Source of the DNA: Chloroflexota bacterium | GTDB taxonomy: Bacteria > Chloroflexota > UBA6077 | DNA: 64,000 nucleotides | Assembly (NCBI GenBank): GCA_021806765.1 | Contig: JAJZQR010000001.1 | Coordinates: forward strand, 15,728 to 79,727 | Direction of reading: 5' to 3' | Part shown: in pieces, positions 33,161 through 42,742 of the stretch | Position numbering within the stretch: position 1 is the stretch's first letter | Layout of the letters: every line of letters starts with the position of its first letter | The notes under the pieces: generated by a model | Database searches by the model: none | Seen by the model: only the letters and a program-made list of their open reading frames with translations | Told to the model about the DNA's origin: nothing | Program-made: the position numbers and the translations under genes

Positions 33161-33829
33161 CTATCTTTCCCTCAACACGTACCCGACGCCCCGAACGGTG
33201 TGGATCAGCTCCGGCTCGCCGCCGGAGTTCAGCTTGGAGCGAAGGTAGCGCACATAGACGTCTATGATATTGGACTCTCCGCCGAAGTCGTCCCCCCAGA
33301 GGCGGTCGGATATCACGTCTCGACTCAATACCTGCCGCTGGTGGCGAAGGAAGAGCTCAAGCAGCTCGAACTCCCTGGCGGTGAGATGGATAGGCCGGCT
33401 GCCCCGCCACACCTCCCTGGTCGCCGGATCCATCACCAGATCGGCGAACTCCACCCGACCGCTGAACCCAGCACCACTACGGCGCAGCAGCGCCTTCACT
33501 CGCGCCATCAGTTCCGCCAAGGCAAAAGGCTTGGCCAGGTAGTCGTCGGCGCCGCTCTCGAAGCCGGCGATCTTGTCGGCGAGGGTGCGGCGGGCAGTCA
33601 GCATCAGCACGGGCGTGTCGCTGGAGGCCCGAAGGCGGCGGCACACATCCAGGCCGTCCATGCCTGGGAGCATCAAGTCCAGGATCACCAGATCGGGCGG
33701 CAAAGGTCCGGCTTTCACCAGCGCCTCTTCTCCGGTCGGAACAGCTTCCACCTGATAGCCTTCGTAGACCAGGCTGCGCCGGAGCAGGCTGCTCATCTGG
33801 GCATCGTCTTCGACGACCAGTATTTTCAT
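33161..33829 (-). CDS. OmpR/PhoB-family response regulator
   Basis: A 222-residue two-domain regulator. Receiver: VVEDD acidic pocket, phospho-Asp in LVILDLMLPGMDGL, LTARRT and the Lys in YLAKPFALAEL. DNA-binding winged helix: LTAREFELLELFLRHQRQVLSRDVISDRLWG and RYLRSKLNSGG...IHTVRGVGYVL. Tandem 11-bp repeats 23-49 bases upstream of its start suggest autoregulation and make it one of three candidates for the regulator of the window-wide repeat arrays. Confidence 0.9.
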   Translation of the reverse strand: MKILVVEDDAQMSSLLRRSLVYEGYQVEAVPTGEEALVKAGPLPPDLVILDLMLPGMDGLDVCRRLRASSDTPVLMLTARRTLADKIAGFESGADDYLAKPFALAELMARVKALLRRSGAGFSGRVEFADLVMDPATREVWRGSRPIHLTAREFELLELFLRHQRQVLSRDVISDRLWGDDFGGESNIIDVYVRYLRSKLNSGGEPELIHTVRGVGYVLRER

Positions 33830-33851
33830 GCTCGGAAAGCACCTCCAGACT

Positions 33852-33878
33852 CTAAGCTGATGCTAAGCCCCTGCCAAG
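33852..33878. promoter_or_regulatory. Three 11-bp repeats upstream of the response regulator
   Basis: CTAAG at 33852 and 33863 and CCAAG at 33874, in exact 11-bp register, directly upstream of the gene starting at 33829. Confidence 0.55.
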
Positions 33879-33937
33879 CGAGGGTTAATGGTGGTGTGGC
33901 ACAGTACACTAAGGAAAGATGATCCAGCGGCTACCAC

Positions 33938-34363
33938 CTACTGCGGCTGCCCTGGCAGGAACCGAGCAACCCAACCGGCGGGTCTCGTTTCCTCTACTAC
34001 CAGCCGACCCTGATACATCCCCATGGCACAGGTAAAGAGGAACTCGCCGGAACGGGTGGGGATGAACTGAACCGAGGTGGTGGCGAAGGGAGCCAACCAG
34101 CGCTCCTGCTGGAAGTCCGAGAAGATCACCCGCTCCGAGCAAGGGTCGTCTTCCTGCCGGTCGAACAGTAGACGGAGGGGGACACCCCGCCTCGCCACAA
34201 TCGTGGCCGGCCGATAGTGACCTCGCACCACGATGGTCATCTCCTGCACCCCATCGCTCCCCGTCACCGCCCGCGCTACCTCTGGTCGATGAGTCAGTAA
34301 CCACAGCCCGACTGGGGCCAGCAACACGGCCAGAAGCATCAGCAGCATGATCGGCTCGCCCAT
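33938..34363 (-). CDS. Membrane-anchored cupredoxin-like protein
   Basis: A 141-residue protein with an N-terminal helix (IMLLMLLAVLLAPVGLWLL) and a cupredoxin domain: TIVVRGHYRPATIVARRG, LLFDRQEDDPCSERVIFSD and FIPTRSGEFLFTCAMGMYQGRLVV. The second-strand Cys, the FTC and the following Met are the expected copper ligands. It is close in sequence to the protein at 37702-38076, so the two are paralogues. Start ATG 34363 follows GGAGGAG. It probably binds or delivers copper outside the membrane. Repeat array 34456-34492 lies upstream. Confidence 0.75.
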   Translation of the reverse strand: MGEPIMLLMLLAVLLAPVGLWLLTHRPEVARAVTGSDGVQEMTIVVRGHYRPATIVARRGVPLRLLFDRQEDDPCSERVIFSDFQQERWLAPFATTSVQFIPTRSGEFLFTCAMGMYQGRLVVEETRPAGWVARFLPGQPQ

Positions 34364-34455
34364 GGTTGGGACTCCTCCAGGTGGCGCAGGTTCTAGGCGG
34401 CGAAAGTCCCGGACAGGGGCTGTCGTCAGGCTGGTGGCAGTATAGGTGGCCAAGC

Positions 34456-34492
34456 TTAACAGAGGCTTAGTGCAGTCTGGAGACGGGCTTAG
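34456..34492. promoter_or_regulatory. 11-bp repeat array upstream of the cupredoxin gene
   Basis: TTAA 34456, TTAG 34467, degenerate unit 34478, TTAG 34489, all in 11-bp register, overlapping the 3' end of the upstream kinase gene. Confidence 0.5.
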
Positions 34493-35973
34493 AGTTTTCG
34501 GTAGCCATCGTCCGCGGTGGGCAGGCGCACGATGAATGTGCTGCCCTTTCCTGCCGTGCTTTCCACGTCGATGTGGCCGCCGTGGCGCTCCGCTATCCAC
34601 TGCGCGATGGACAGTCCCAGTCCTGTCCCCCCCTGCTCGCGGGAACGGGCTTTGTCGGCGCGGTAGAACCGCCCGAAGATATGGGGCAGATCCTCAGGGG
34701 CAACCCCTATTCCCGTGTCTGTCACCGTGATCACGCCTGATCCGGGCTCAGTGTGGAGTGCCAGTTCAATCTGGCCGCTCTCCGGGGTGTACTTGAGGGC
34801 GTTGTCCACCAGGATCACCAGCAACTGCTTCAATCGGTCTGGATCGCCTTGGACCCGGACCTGATCCAGGTCTCGCAACGAGACCTTCCGTCTCGGTGCC
34901 AGCCTCCGGGCATCCTGGAAGACCTCCAGCAGCAACCGATCCAGTTCGACAGGCTGCAACTTGATACCCTGGCCGGCATCGGCCCGAGCCAGGACCAGTA
35001 GGTCACCCACCAGCCGACCCATGCGCTGTGCTTCCTTTCGGAGATAGGACAGGGTCTCGGCCCTCTCCTGATCGCTCATCTGGGCCACCCTGTCCAGCAG
35101 CTCCAGGTTTCCCTGGATAGCGGTGAGAGGCGCGCGCAGCTCGTGGGAGGCGTCAGCCACGAACCGCTGCTGCGCCTTGTACGCTTCGTCGAGGCTGGCG
35201 AGCATATCGTTGAAGGTGGCGGCCAGCTGGCCCAGCTCGTCGCGGCGACCAAGATCCGGGAGCCGGCGGGAGAAGCCCCTGGAGAGGGCAATGGCCCGGG
35301 CGGTGCTGGCCATGGCCGAAACCGGACGCAGGGCGCTCCCGGCGATAGCCCACCCTCCGAGGAGCCCACACACGACCCCTACCCCGGACATGGTTGCCAG
35401 CACCCAGCGCAGCCGAGCCATGGACTGGTCCAGCCATTCCAGGGAGTCTCCGGCTTCCAGAAAGCCCCGGGTCACCCCGTCCACCTTGATGGGGACCGCG
35501 TACAGCCTGGTCCGACCATTCTGCGGGCCAGCGACCGTGAGAAATCCGCCCTCGTCTGCCAACCTCGGCTGCCTGAAATTGACCAGGGGGCGCACCAGCC
35601 AGGCGAGAGCTCCCTCATCGGCCGCTCCCCGGGGTGTTGCCGATACCTGGCGGGGATCGATGTCCGGATGGCGGCCTGCGTTGGGGGAGGATGCTACCTG
35701 GACACCTTGTGCGTCGTAAAGCCTGACGTAGATATCCTGGGAAGCGAACTCGTCCACGGGAGGAAGCGTGGCGCTCCCATCGACGGAATAGTCACCCCCG
35801 TTTGTCCTCAATTGCGAAAGGACGTGAACCGCCGTTCCCACCAGAAAGCGGTCCACATCCTCATAGTGGGCGGTGCTGTGAAAAGCGTAGGACAGCACCA
35901 TCGTGATGGCGAGGATGGCTACCAGGAGGGAGGCGTACCAGGCGGCCAACCGCAGCCGGAGAGATGCGGACAT
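34489..35973 (-). CDS. Sensor histidine kinase (second OmpR-type system)
   Basis: A 494-residue kinase: helix 10-30, sensor loop of about 155 residues, second helix near 185-210, HAMP (GSALRPVSAMASTARAIALSRGF), H box ADASHELRAPLTAIQGN (His about 275), N box LVDNALKYTPESG, DTGIGVAPEDLPHIFGRFYRADKARSREQGGTGLGLSIA. Three bases separate it from the response-regulator stop. It resembles the kinase at 31755-33155 throughout the transmitter, suggesting duplication of the pair. Confidence 0.9.
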   Translation of the reverse strand: MSASLRLRLAAWYASLLVAILAITMVLSYAFHSTAHYEDVDRFLVGTAVHVLSQLRTNGGDYSVDGSATLPPVDEFASQDIYVRLYDAQGVQVASSPNAGRHPDIDPRQVSATPRGAADEGALAWLVRPLVNFRQPRLADEGGFLTVAGPQNGRTRLYAVPIKVDGVTRGFLEAGDSLEWLDQSMARLRWVLATMSGVGVVCGLLGGWAIAGSALRPVSAMASTARAIALSRGFSRRLPDLGRRDELGQLAATFNDMLASLDEAYKAQQRFVADASHELRAPLTAIQGNLELLDRVAQMSDQERAETLSYLRKEAQRMGRLVGDLLVLARADAGQGIKLQPVELDRLLLEVFQDARRLAPRRKVSLRDLDQVRVQGDPDRLKQLLVILVDNALKYTPESGQIELALHTEPGSGVITVTDTGIGVAPEDLPHIFGRFYRADKARSREQGGTGLGLSIAQWIAERHGGHIDVESTAGKGSTFIVRLPTADDGYRKL

Positions 35974-35976
35974 AGG

Positions 35977-36675
35977 TCAGTCCGTCACCTCACCTTCCTT
36001 CGGCTCCCGCAACAGGTATCCGGCGCCTCGGACGGTATGGATCAGGCGGACCTCGCCCTCTGCCTCTAGCTTGGACCGCAGATACCGCACGTAGACTTCA
36101 AGGATGTTGTAGTTGCCCTCGAAGTCGTAGCCCCACACCTTGTTCAGCAGCTGCTCCTTGGACAACACCTGACGAGGATTCTGCATGAATTGGCTTAGCA
36201 GATCGTACTCGGTGGTGGTGAGGTCGATCTCTCGGTAGCCTCTTCGAGCCGTGTGGGTGCCGGTGTCCAGAACCAGGTCGGCGAATTTGAGGACTTCCGC
36301 TACCTGCTGCTCTGTTCGCCGCAGCAGCGCCCGGATGCGTGCCAGCAGCACCTCGAATGTGAACGGCTTGACGACGTAGTCGTCTGCCCCGGTTTCCAGA
36401 CCCAACACCTGATCCCCGACCCCGTCCCTGGCAGTCAGCATTATGATAGGAAGGGATGGATCAACAGCCCGGAGGCGCCGGCAGACCTCTAGCCCGTCCA
36501 TGCCAGGCATCATCACGTCCAGGATCACCAGGTCGGGGGGATTCTCTCTCGCCAACTCCAGCCCTTCCTTGCCTGAGGAGGCAGTGGCCACCTTATAGCT
36601 CTCGTACGCCAGGCCCCTCTTCAGGAGGCTGGTCACGCTAGGATCGTCGTCGATCACTAGGACTCTTGTTGTCAT
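35977..36675 (-). CDS. OmpR/PhoB-family response regulator (second system)
   Basis: A 232-residue regulator: receiver with VIDDD, phospho-Asp in LVILDVMMPGMDGL, LTARDG and VVKPFTFEVL; winged helix with TTTEYDLLSQFMQNPRQVLSKEQLLNKVWG and RYLRSKLEAEGEVRLIHTVRGAGYLL. ATG 36675 follows AGAGGGG; the open frame extends further upstream without homology. Nearly the same DNA-recognition helix as the regulator at 33161, so both may read similar 11-bp repeats. Confidence 0.9.
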   Translation of the reverse strand: MTTRVLVIDDDPSVTSLLKRGLAYESYKVATASSGKEGLELARENPPDLVILDVMMPGMDGLEVCRRLRAVDPSLPIIMLTARDGVGDQVLGLETGADDYVVKPFTFEVLLARIRALLRRTEQQVAEVLKFADLVLDTGTHTARRGYREIDLTTTEYDLLSQFMQNPRQVLSKEQLLNKVWGYDFEGNYNILEVYVRYLRSKLEAEGEVRLIHTVRGAGYLLREPKEGEVTD

Positions 36676-37110
36676 CCCCTCTTGCCTCTCCCTCAGCACG
36701 CAGTCCGAATTGGAGTCAGATGGCCGCACCGCAGTCTGACCTTGCGATAGTTTAACAGATGGTTCCGGATGCCCGCCGCAATCGCACACGCCTCGTGGCC
36801 CTGAAGAGGGAGTAGGGCTTTCATTTGCTGGCCCCGGGGATTCTGCCAAACCCTATTCAGACTCCAGTCGCACCGTCCACATCCGGGCGTGGTGCGATGG
36901 GTGTTGGCAGTGGGAGAGTAACCGTAGCCTCCCCTCGCCAGCCTACCGGCAGTGAAAGACTTGGTCTGGCGATTCTCAGCGGCTCCTAAGCCTGGTCTAA
37001 TGGCCGCTTCAGCGGGGAGACGTACTCTCCATCTCAGCCGGTACCTGGCTGCAGGCGACGGCATAGGTGCCGGTGGCGTTACCAATATCGAACGCAATGG
37101 AGGGATCAAC
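36676..37110. other. Divergent intergenic region with repeat array
   Basis: No gene seen. It separates the response-regulator operon (minus) and the lipoprotein (plus). CTCAG 36975, CTAAG 36986 and CTAAT 36997 are in 11-bp register; a TTTAACAGATGG element at 36751 is a possible further half-site. Confidence 0.45.
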
Positions 37111-37662
37111 TTGACGGACATATTCCGGATACATAGAACGGCAACAGTTCTGATAGTGGCGCTGGGGGTGGCTGTGGTTGCCGTGACAGGCTGCAGCTCT
37201 GCACAGGCCACCACCAGCACTCCTCCATCCTCAGAAGCCGTAGTGGCAGCCCTGTCCGGCGCTCAGTCCACAGGGAGCAACGGCGGCGACTCCAGCAGAT
37301 CGGCAGGAGCGACCCAGAGCAACAGCGGCGGAAACGTCACCATCGAAATCACCTGGGAAAACCCGCAGGACACGACCGGCCCTCTCACCTTCTCGGTGGG
37401 CATGAACACTCACTCCGTCGACCTCGACAGTTTCGATCTAGGCAAGCTGGCAGTGCTTCGCAATGATCGTGGCCAGGAGGTGAAGCCCCAGCGATGGGAC
37501 GCTCCTTCGGGGGGCCATCATCGGTCCGGTACCCTCACTTTCCCCTCCAAGGACGGCTCGGGGCAGCCGATGGTAGGGGCGGGGACGAAGACCCTCGAAA
37601 TCGTGATTCGCGACGTGGCGGGGGTGAAGGAGCGCGTCCTGCGCTGGCAGGTTGCGGGGTAG
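37111..37662 (+). CDS. Lipoprotein with Ig-like domain
   Basis: A 183-residue protein from TTG 37111, chosen because GGAGGG lies six bases upstream and the nearby ATG is out of frame. The N-terminus has a lipobox (VALGVAVVAVTGCSS), a Ser/Thr/Gly-rich linker and a beta-sandwich domain (VTIEITWENPQDTTGPLTFSVGMNTHSVDLDSFDL ... GTKTLEIVIRDVAGVKERVLRWQVAG). His residues in NTHSVD and GGHHRSG could bind metal. It faces the cupredoxin-ATPase operon and is likely anchored outside the membrane; function unknown. Confidence 0.65.
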   Translation: MTDIFRIHRTATVLIVALGVAVVAVTGCSSAQATTSTPPSSEAVVAALSGAQSTGSNGGDSSRSAGATQSNSGGNVTIEITWENPQDTTGPLTFSVGMNTHSVDLDSFDLGKLAVLRNDRGQEVKPQRWDAPSGGHHRSGTLTFPSKDGSGQPMVGAGTKTLEIVIRDVAGVKERVLRWQVAG

Positions 37663-37701
37663 CGATCGACGCGGACGGGGCTGATGGGTCGGGCTGCAGC
37701 G

Positions 37702-38076
37702 CTACTCAACGATCAGCTTGCCCCGCAGCATGCCCATCTGGCAGGCGAAGTCGTACTCCCCCGGTTTCTCCGGGGTGAACTCTATGGTGACTGGTTGCCC
37801 CAATGGGAGAACGGCGCTCTTTCCGAAGTCGCCAAACACCACCATCTCGGAGCACGGAGAGGTCTCCTGACGGGTGAAGCGTAGTCTCACCGGTTTCCCG
37901 GCCTTCACCACGATCACGTCCGGCGTGTATCCCGACTTCACCATGATGTCCGCCTCCTGTACTCCCGCTGCCTGGGCCGCCTGGACCGCACCCTTCGGTG
38001 AGAACCAGAAGAACCAGGCAATGAGGGCAGAGAGGGCGACTCCCCCCAGGGTGACGCCAATCTCCAGCGGACCCAT
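37702..38076 (-). CDS. Membrane-anchored cupredoxin-like protein (co-operonic with CopA)
   Basis: A 124-residue protein: N-terminal helix (IGVTLGGVALSALIAWFFWF), then a cupredoxin domain with DVIVVKAGKPVRLRFTRQETSPCSEMVVF and PEKPGEYDFACQMGMLRGKLIVE; Cys in SPCSEM, Cys and Met in FACQMGM are likely copper ligands. Its ATG overlaps the copper ATPase stop (TGATG), so it is translated with it and probably passes copper to or from the pump. Paralogue of 33938-34363. Confidence 0.8.
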   Translation of the reverse strand: MGPLEIGVTLGGVALSALIAWFFWFSPKGAVQAAQAAGVQEADIMVKSGYTPDVIVVKAGKPVRLRFTRQETSPCSEMVVFGDFGKSAVLPLGQPVTIEFTPEKPGEYDFACQMGMLRGKLIVE

Positions 38077-40793
38077 CAGCGCGCCTCCCTGGGGGGCTTC
38101 CAGCCTCGCAGTCGGTTGGCGTTGGTCACCACCGTCACAGAGCTCATCGCCATGGCCGCTCCCGCTATCATGGGCGAGAGCAGCACCCCCAGGAAGGGAT
38201 AGAGCAGCCCTGCCGCTACCGGCAGGCCCAGCACGTTGTAGCCGAAGGAGCCGACCAGGTTCTGCCTGATGTTGCGCATGGTCGCCCTGGATATCTGGAC
38301 GGCGGTGACCACCCCCCAGAGGCTGCCCTTGATGAGGGTGATGTCGCTGGCCTCGATGGCCACGTCGGTGCCGGTGCCGATGGCCATCCCCACGTCCGCC
38401 TGAGCCAGCGCCGGCGCATCGTTGATCCCATCCCCCACCATCGCCACCTTCTTCCCCTCGGCCTGCAGCAGGTGCACCTGGAGCGCCTTCTCCTCCGGCA
38501 GCACCTCTGCCAGAACCCGGTCCACTCCCACCTGCCGGGCGATGGCCTCGGCCGTCCGACGATTGTCGCCCGTCAGCATCACCACCTGGAGACCCATCGC
38601 CTTCAGGGCCTGGACAGCCTCTTTGGAGTCTGGCTTTACGGTGTCGGCCACCGCCACCAATCCAGCGACAGCGCCGTCTACCACCACGTACATGGGGGTC
38701 TTGCCCTCGTCGGACAAGCGTACCGCCTCCTGCTGCAGCCCGTGCAGGGGGATCCCTCGTTCCTGCGCCAGCTTCAGGTTGCCCAGCAGGACCCGGTGGC
38801 CGTTCACCGCAGCCTCGACTCCCTTACCCGGTATGGCCTGGAAATCCTGAGGGGCCGGAGGCTCGATGCCCCGCTCCCGGGCTCCATTCAGGATGGCCTC
38901 ACCGAGAGGATGCTCCGAACCCTTCTCCACCGAGGCCGCCATGAGCAAGACCTCCTCCGTTTGGGAGCCGCTCGCCACCACCACGTCCGTCAAGGAGGGT
39001 TTGCCCATGGTGATGGTCCCCGTCTTGTCCAGCACCACAGCGTTCAGTGCTTGGGCCGTCTGCAGCGCCGTCCCGTTGCGGATCAGGATCCCGTTCTCGG
39101 CTCCCTTCCCTACCCCCACCATCAACGACATGGGAGTAGCCAGACCCAGGGCGCAGGGACAGGCAATCACAAGCACGGAGACGGCGGCGATGAGGGCATA
39201 GACCACCCGGGGTTGAGGGCCGAAGTCGAACCATCCCACGAAGGTGAGAACGGCGATAATCATCACCGCGGGCACGAAGTACCCCGATACCACGTCGGCC
39301 ACCCGCTGTATGGGGGCCTTGGAGCCCTGGGCGTCCTGGACCATCCGGACGATCTGGGCCAGGGCCGTGTCCTTACCAACTCGGGTGGCACGGAAGCGGA
39401 AGGCGCCGGTGCGGTTGATGGTAGCGCCGATCACTTCGTCTCCTGCACGCTTCTCGACCGGAAGACTCTCGCCGGTGATCATGCTCTCGTCGATGGCCGA
39501 GGTCCCCTCCTCGACAATCCCGTCCACCGGCACCTTCTCCCCGGGTCGCACCAGCACCAGATCCCCCACCAGCACCTCCTCCACCGGGATGTCCACCTCC
39601 AGCCCATCCCGGATCACTCGGGCTGTCTTCGCCTGGAGCCCCAGCAGCTTCTTGATCGCCTCAGAGGTCTTGCCTCGGGCGCGCAGCTCCAGCGCCTGGC
39701 CCAGCACCACCAGGGCGGTCACCACCGCTACCACATCGTAGAAGGGCTCGGAAGTGCCGGCGGGAAAGAGCTGTGGGACCGCCGTGGCCGTCACGGAATA
39801 GAGCCAGGCAGCGCCGGTGCCCAGGGCGATCAGGGTGTTCATGTCGGCTGACCGGTGCTTGAGGGCCGACCAGCCACCGGTGAAGAAGCGGGAACCCGAG
39901 TAGGCGAGCACCGCCAGGGTCGCAAAGGCCAGCCCGATGTTGGCGGCCCGCGAATACTCCAGGAGCGGAAGCTGGATGAAGAGAAACAGGGCCGGATACC
40001 CGAAGATCAGGGCCGGCACCGAGACGGCCGCGGCGAAGGCGAAGCGGTAGAGGAGATCCCGGTACTCTCGCTGGTGAGCATCCTCCTCCGCCTCGGGGGT
40101 CATCTCGGTCGGCGCCGGCTTCGTCCCGTAGCCCACCGACTCGATGGCCCTGTTCAGGGCCGAGAGATCGGTCAGGCTCGGCACGTACTCCACCCGGGCC
40201 TCCCCGGTGCCCAGGCTCACCTCCGCCGACACCACCCCTGGGACCTGCTTGAGCGCGTCCTCCAGACGCGGTCCACAGGAAGCTCAAAAGAGCCCCTCGA
40301 TGCCGAGCCGGGTGGTGGCCAGACCTACCTGGTATCCGGCACGGTGGACGGCCTCGGACAGCTTCGACAGGTCGGCTCGGGAGCGGTCGTAGGCGACGGT
40401 GGCCGTGTGGGTGGTGGGGTTAACGAGAGCCCGCCGGACCCCCGGCACCGCCAGCAGCGCCTTTCGGATGTTCTCGGCGCAGACCGGGCAGTCCAGCCCC
40501 TCGATGGGTAGCTCCATCCGCACCTTCTGGGCACCTTGGGGAAAGCCGGTAGTGGCCGAGGGGACTACTTCCACCGCCTGCTCCGAGGCTGGGCTCGGCT
40601 CGGCCTGCTCGGGTGCGGCATAGCTCTCCGGGTCGGACTTGAAGCGGGCAGCGCAGTCGGGCGAGCAGAAGTAGTAGGTACGGCCGGCGTACTCGGCCGA
40701 ATCTGCCGCCGCCTCGGGGCCTATCTCCATGCCGCAGACAGGATCCCTTACACTGGCTGCGCTGTCCCACTCTTCTCCGCGACCAGAGGACAA
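38076..40793 (-). CDS. copA: Cu(I)-exporting P1B-ATPase with YHS and two HMA domains; in-frame TGA (putative selenocysteine 170)
   Basis: From TTG 40793 (GGAGG six bases upstream) one frame of 905 residues runs to 38076 if TGA 40286-40284 is read through. Order: YHS domain (DPVCGMEIG...YYFCSPDC, 17-58), first HMA with intact [10 protein letters not shown] (about 95-160), second HMA in which the first metal Cys is TGA ([23 protein letters not shown]), then the ATPase: CPC in VIACPCALG (about 546), phosphorylated DKTGT (588), [14 protein letters not shown] (788), YN and MSS copper residues in the last helices. A SECIS-like hairpin follows the TGA. The alternative of two separate proteins would split an HMA domain in the middle. 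Confidence 0.8.
40254..40286 (-). promoter_or_regulatory. SECIS-like hairpin of the CopA gene
   Basis: CGCGUC pairs with GACGCG around a UGGAG loop (+14 to +30 after the TGA); with a U-G closing pair the loop is GGA at +21 to +23. The position matches the hairpins of the two DUF1573 genes. Confidence 0.6.
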
Positions 40794-40849
40794 GGCTCAC
40801 CTCCACGGCATCCTTTTGTCGGGAGCGTCCAAGAGCTCCCCGCGGCATT

Positions 40850-41098
40850 CTACCGCACCTGGAAGAACATACGATAGACGGCGCCCTGCTTCAGCGGCGG
40901 CCCCAGCACCAGGTGGCCGTGCCTGGCTACCTCCTTCGGCACGTTGGTCACCGCAGGAGGATGGTCCACGATCACCTCCAGGACCTCTCCAGGCTTCATG
41001 TCGGCGATCTCCTGCATGGTATAGATGGGCGGGTAGGGGCAACTCTCCCCCCGTAGGTCGAGAACCCGATCCGCCACGATCTTGGCTGCATCGGTCAT
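40850..41098 (-). CDS. TusA/SirA-like sulfur (or selenium) carrier protein
   Basis: An 82-residue protein with the family core LDLRGESCPYPPIYTMQEIADMKPGEVLEVIVDHPPAVTNVPKEVARHGH; the Cys of the CPxP motif (about residue 20) carries persulfide sulfur. The ATG overlaps the YedE stop (ATGA), coupling it to the transporter. Such TusA/YedE pairs handle sulfur or, in selenium-using bacteria, selenium (YedF type). Confidence 0.85.
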   Translation of the reverse strand: MTDAAKIVADRVLDLRGESCPYPPIYTMQEIADMKPGEVLEVIVDHPPAVTNVPKEVARHGHLVLGPPLKQGAVYRMFFQVR

Positions 41099-42381
41099 GC
41101 TACTGCTTCCTCCTTGGTGCTGACAAGGTTCTTGCCGGTGCCGGCCGGCCAGGCCTCGATGGGACGCGACTCCCACCAGGTCACGAACAGATACCACCCG
41201 GCCAGCAGCGCCAGAGTCGCGAGGATGGCGCCGGGCCAGCCGATGGCCTGGAAGAGCTGTAGCTTGGGCCAGCCCTCCACAAGGTAGTGGTACAGCCCCA
41301 GGGAGCCCCAGGACCAGGCAAGCAGCGTGGCGCCGAAGATGGTGCCCAGCCCGGCCATCCAGAGCTGGACGTATCCCTCGGCCGAGCGATACATCCACCC
41401 GGTCTCGCAGCCGCCGGCGATGACAATCCCTATCCCGAATATGATCCCGCCGAGCAGCGCCCCAGGGCTCGCCCACATAACCTCAGGCTTCCGCCCTGCG
41501 TAGGTGAGGATCGCCATTCCCAGGGTTGCCACCATCATGGCTACGGCCAGGGCCCTGGAGAGGTCAGCCTGGCGGGTGATCCAAAGCTCTCGGAAGGCCG
41601 AAGTGAAGCAGATCCGGCCGCGCTCGATCACGAAGCCGAAGCCGAGGCCGAAGAGCATCCACACCCCGAGGGTCCACTTGCCGGCCATCACGTAGTAGCC
41701 AACGCCAAGGGCGGAGAGGACCAGCAGCACCATCCCCAGGATGGGCTGTATGCTCCTGCCTCCGGACTCGACCGCAGGGCCGGCCGATCCGCGCCTCCGC
41801 CCCTCCGGCTTGCCGAGGAAGATCGGCAGCAGCACGATCCTGGTACCCACATATGTGCCCACGAAGAGCCCGGCCATGAAGAGCCAGCCATGGAAGGAGA
41901 ACTGGGGGATGGCGCTGAAGAAGGATCCCAAATTGCAGCCCATCGCCAGCCGAGCGCCGAACCCGGCGAGGGTACCTCCCACGAAACCCTGGACCAGCCG
42001 AATCTTCTGCTTCGGCATCCGGATCTTGAAGTTGGTGCTCAGCAGGGCTCCAATCAAAGCCCCCAGGAACATCCCGATGTTGATCCAGCCGGAGCCCCTG
42101 TCCCAGGGCATTCCCTCCATTCCGATCTGTTGGAAGTAGAGCCAGCCGCTCACATCGATACCGAACAGATTCAGGGCGTGGCCCCCCCAACGGGTGAACT
42201 CGGTAGTCACGCCCCAGGCTCGGCCGCCGAAGCCAAACTCGAAGACGTTCAGGACGGCCAGCACCATGGCAGCCGCCCAGTAGGGCCAGTACTCCACGAA
42301 AACCTTGTCGCGTAGGGCCTGCAGCCGATCTGCGAAGGTAGGGGTCTCGTAGTTATAGGTCGCCAGCGTCGTCGTTGCCAA
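41095..42381 (-). CDS. YedE/YeeE-family sulfur or selenium transporter
   Basis: A 428-residue polytopic membrane protein with about ten helices. The pore signatures are present: GCNLGSFFSAIPQFSF in the middle and IVIAGGCETGWMYRSAEGYVQLW near the end, each with the conserved Gly-Cys pair, plus RICFTSAFRELWI. Length is nearer the selenium-associated YedE group than to short thiosulfate YeeE. TTG 42381 is chosen as start for its GGAGG six bases upstream. It sits between TusBCD-like genes and TusA in one operon; substrate (thiosulfate, selenite or a related compound) cannot be settled from sequence. Confidence 0.8.
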   Translation of the reverse strand: MATTTLATYNYETPTFADRLQALRDKVFVEYWPYWAAAMVLAVLNVFEFGFGGRAWGVTTEFTRWGGHALNLFGIDVSGWLYFQQIGMEGMPWDRGSGWINIGMFLGALIGALLSTNFKIRMPKQKIRLVQGFVGGTLAGFGARLAMGCNLGSFFSAIPQFSFHGWLFMAGLFVGTYVGTRIVLLPIFLGKPEGRRRGSAGPAVESGGRSIQPILGMVLLVLSALGVGYYVMAGKWTLGVWMLFGLGFGFVIERGRICFTSAFRELWITRQADLSRALAVAMMVATLGMAILTYAGRKPEVMWASPGALLGGIIFGIGIVIAGGCETGWMYRSAEGYVQLWMAGLGTIFGATLLAWSWGSLGLYHYLVEGWPKLQLFQAIGWPGAILATLALLAGWYLFVTWWESRPIEAWPAGTGKNLVSTKEEAVA

Positions 42382-42475
42382 AGAGGTCCTCCAGTCCAGA
42401 TATCGAGCATGAGTCAACGGAGCGTCGAGGCGGGGGCTGGGGACAGTGAGAGGAGATTCATCCTGTCTCCGGCCC

Positions 42476-42733
42476 CTACCAACAGATAATCTTCTCGTGC
42501 TCGAGAAGCAGACCCACTATCTCCTCGTAGCCAACTTCGTGGTAGTCGCCCCGCTTGCTTCGAGCCGCCACGTCCTCGGCGCAGGCGTAGACCGGGCCAG
42601 GGAAGTCCCTAACGCGGTCCAGCACGGCGTCTTGGAGCAGCAGCAGGCTGGTGGGATGGGCCCGGGCGTGAGAGCGGGCGGTCGCCAGGGCACGTCCATC
42701 TTCCAGCGATCTAAGGATGTGAAGCACTCTCAT
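42476..42733 (-). CDS. TusB/DsrH-like protein
   Basis: An 85-residue protein with the family pattern: MRVLHILRSLEDGRALATARSHA at the start, LLLLQDAVLD, VYACAEDVAARSK and the characteristic terminal EEIVGLLLEHEKIICW. A Cys near the middle (YACAEDV) is in the usual position. It follows the TusC-like gene directly and would complete a TusBCD-type complex for sulfur relay to TusA. The first ATG (42733) is taken as start; a GTG nine bases earlier is possible. Confidence 0.7.
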   Translation of the reverse strand: MRVLHILRSLEDGRALATARSHARAHPTSLLLLQDAVLDRVRDFPGPVYACAEDVAARSKRGDYHEVGYEEIVGLLLEHEKIICW

Positions 42734-42742
42734 CTTAGTCAC

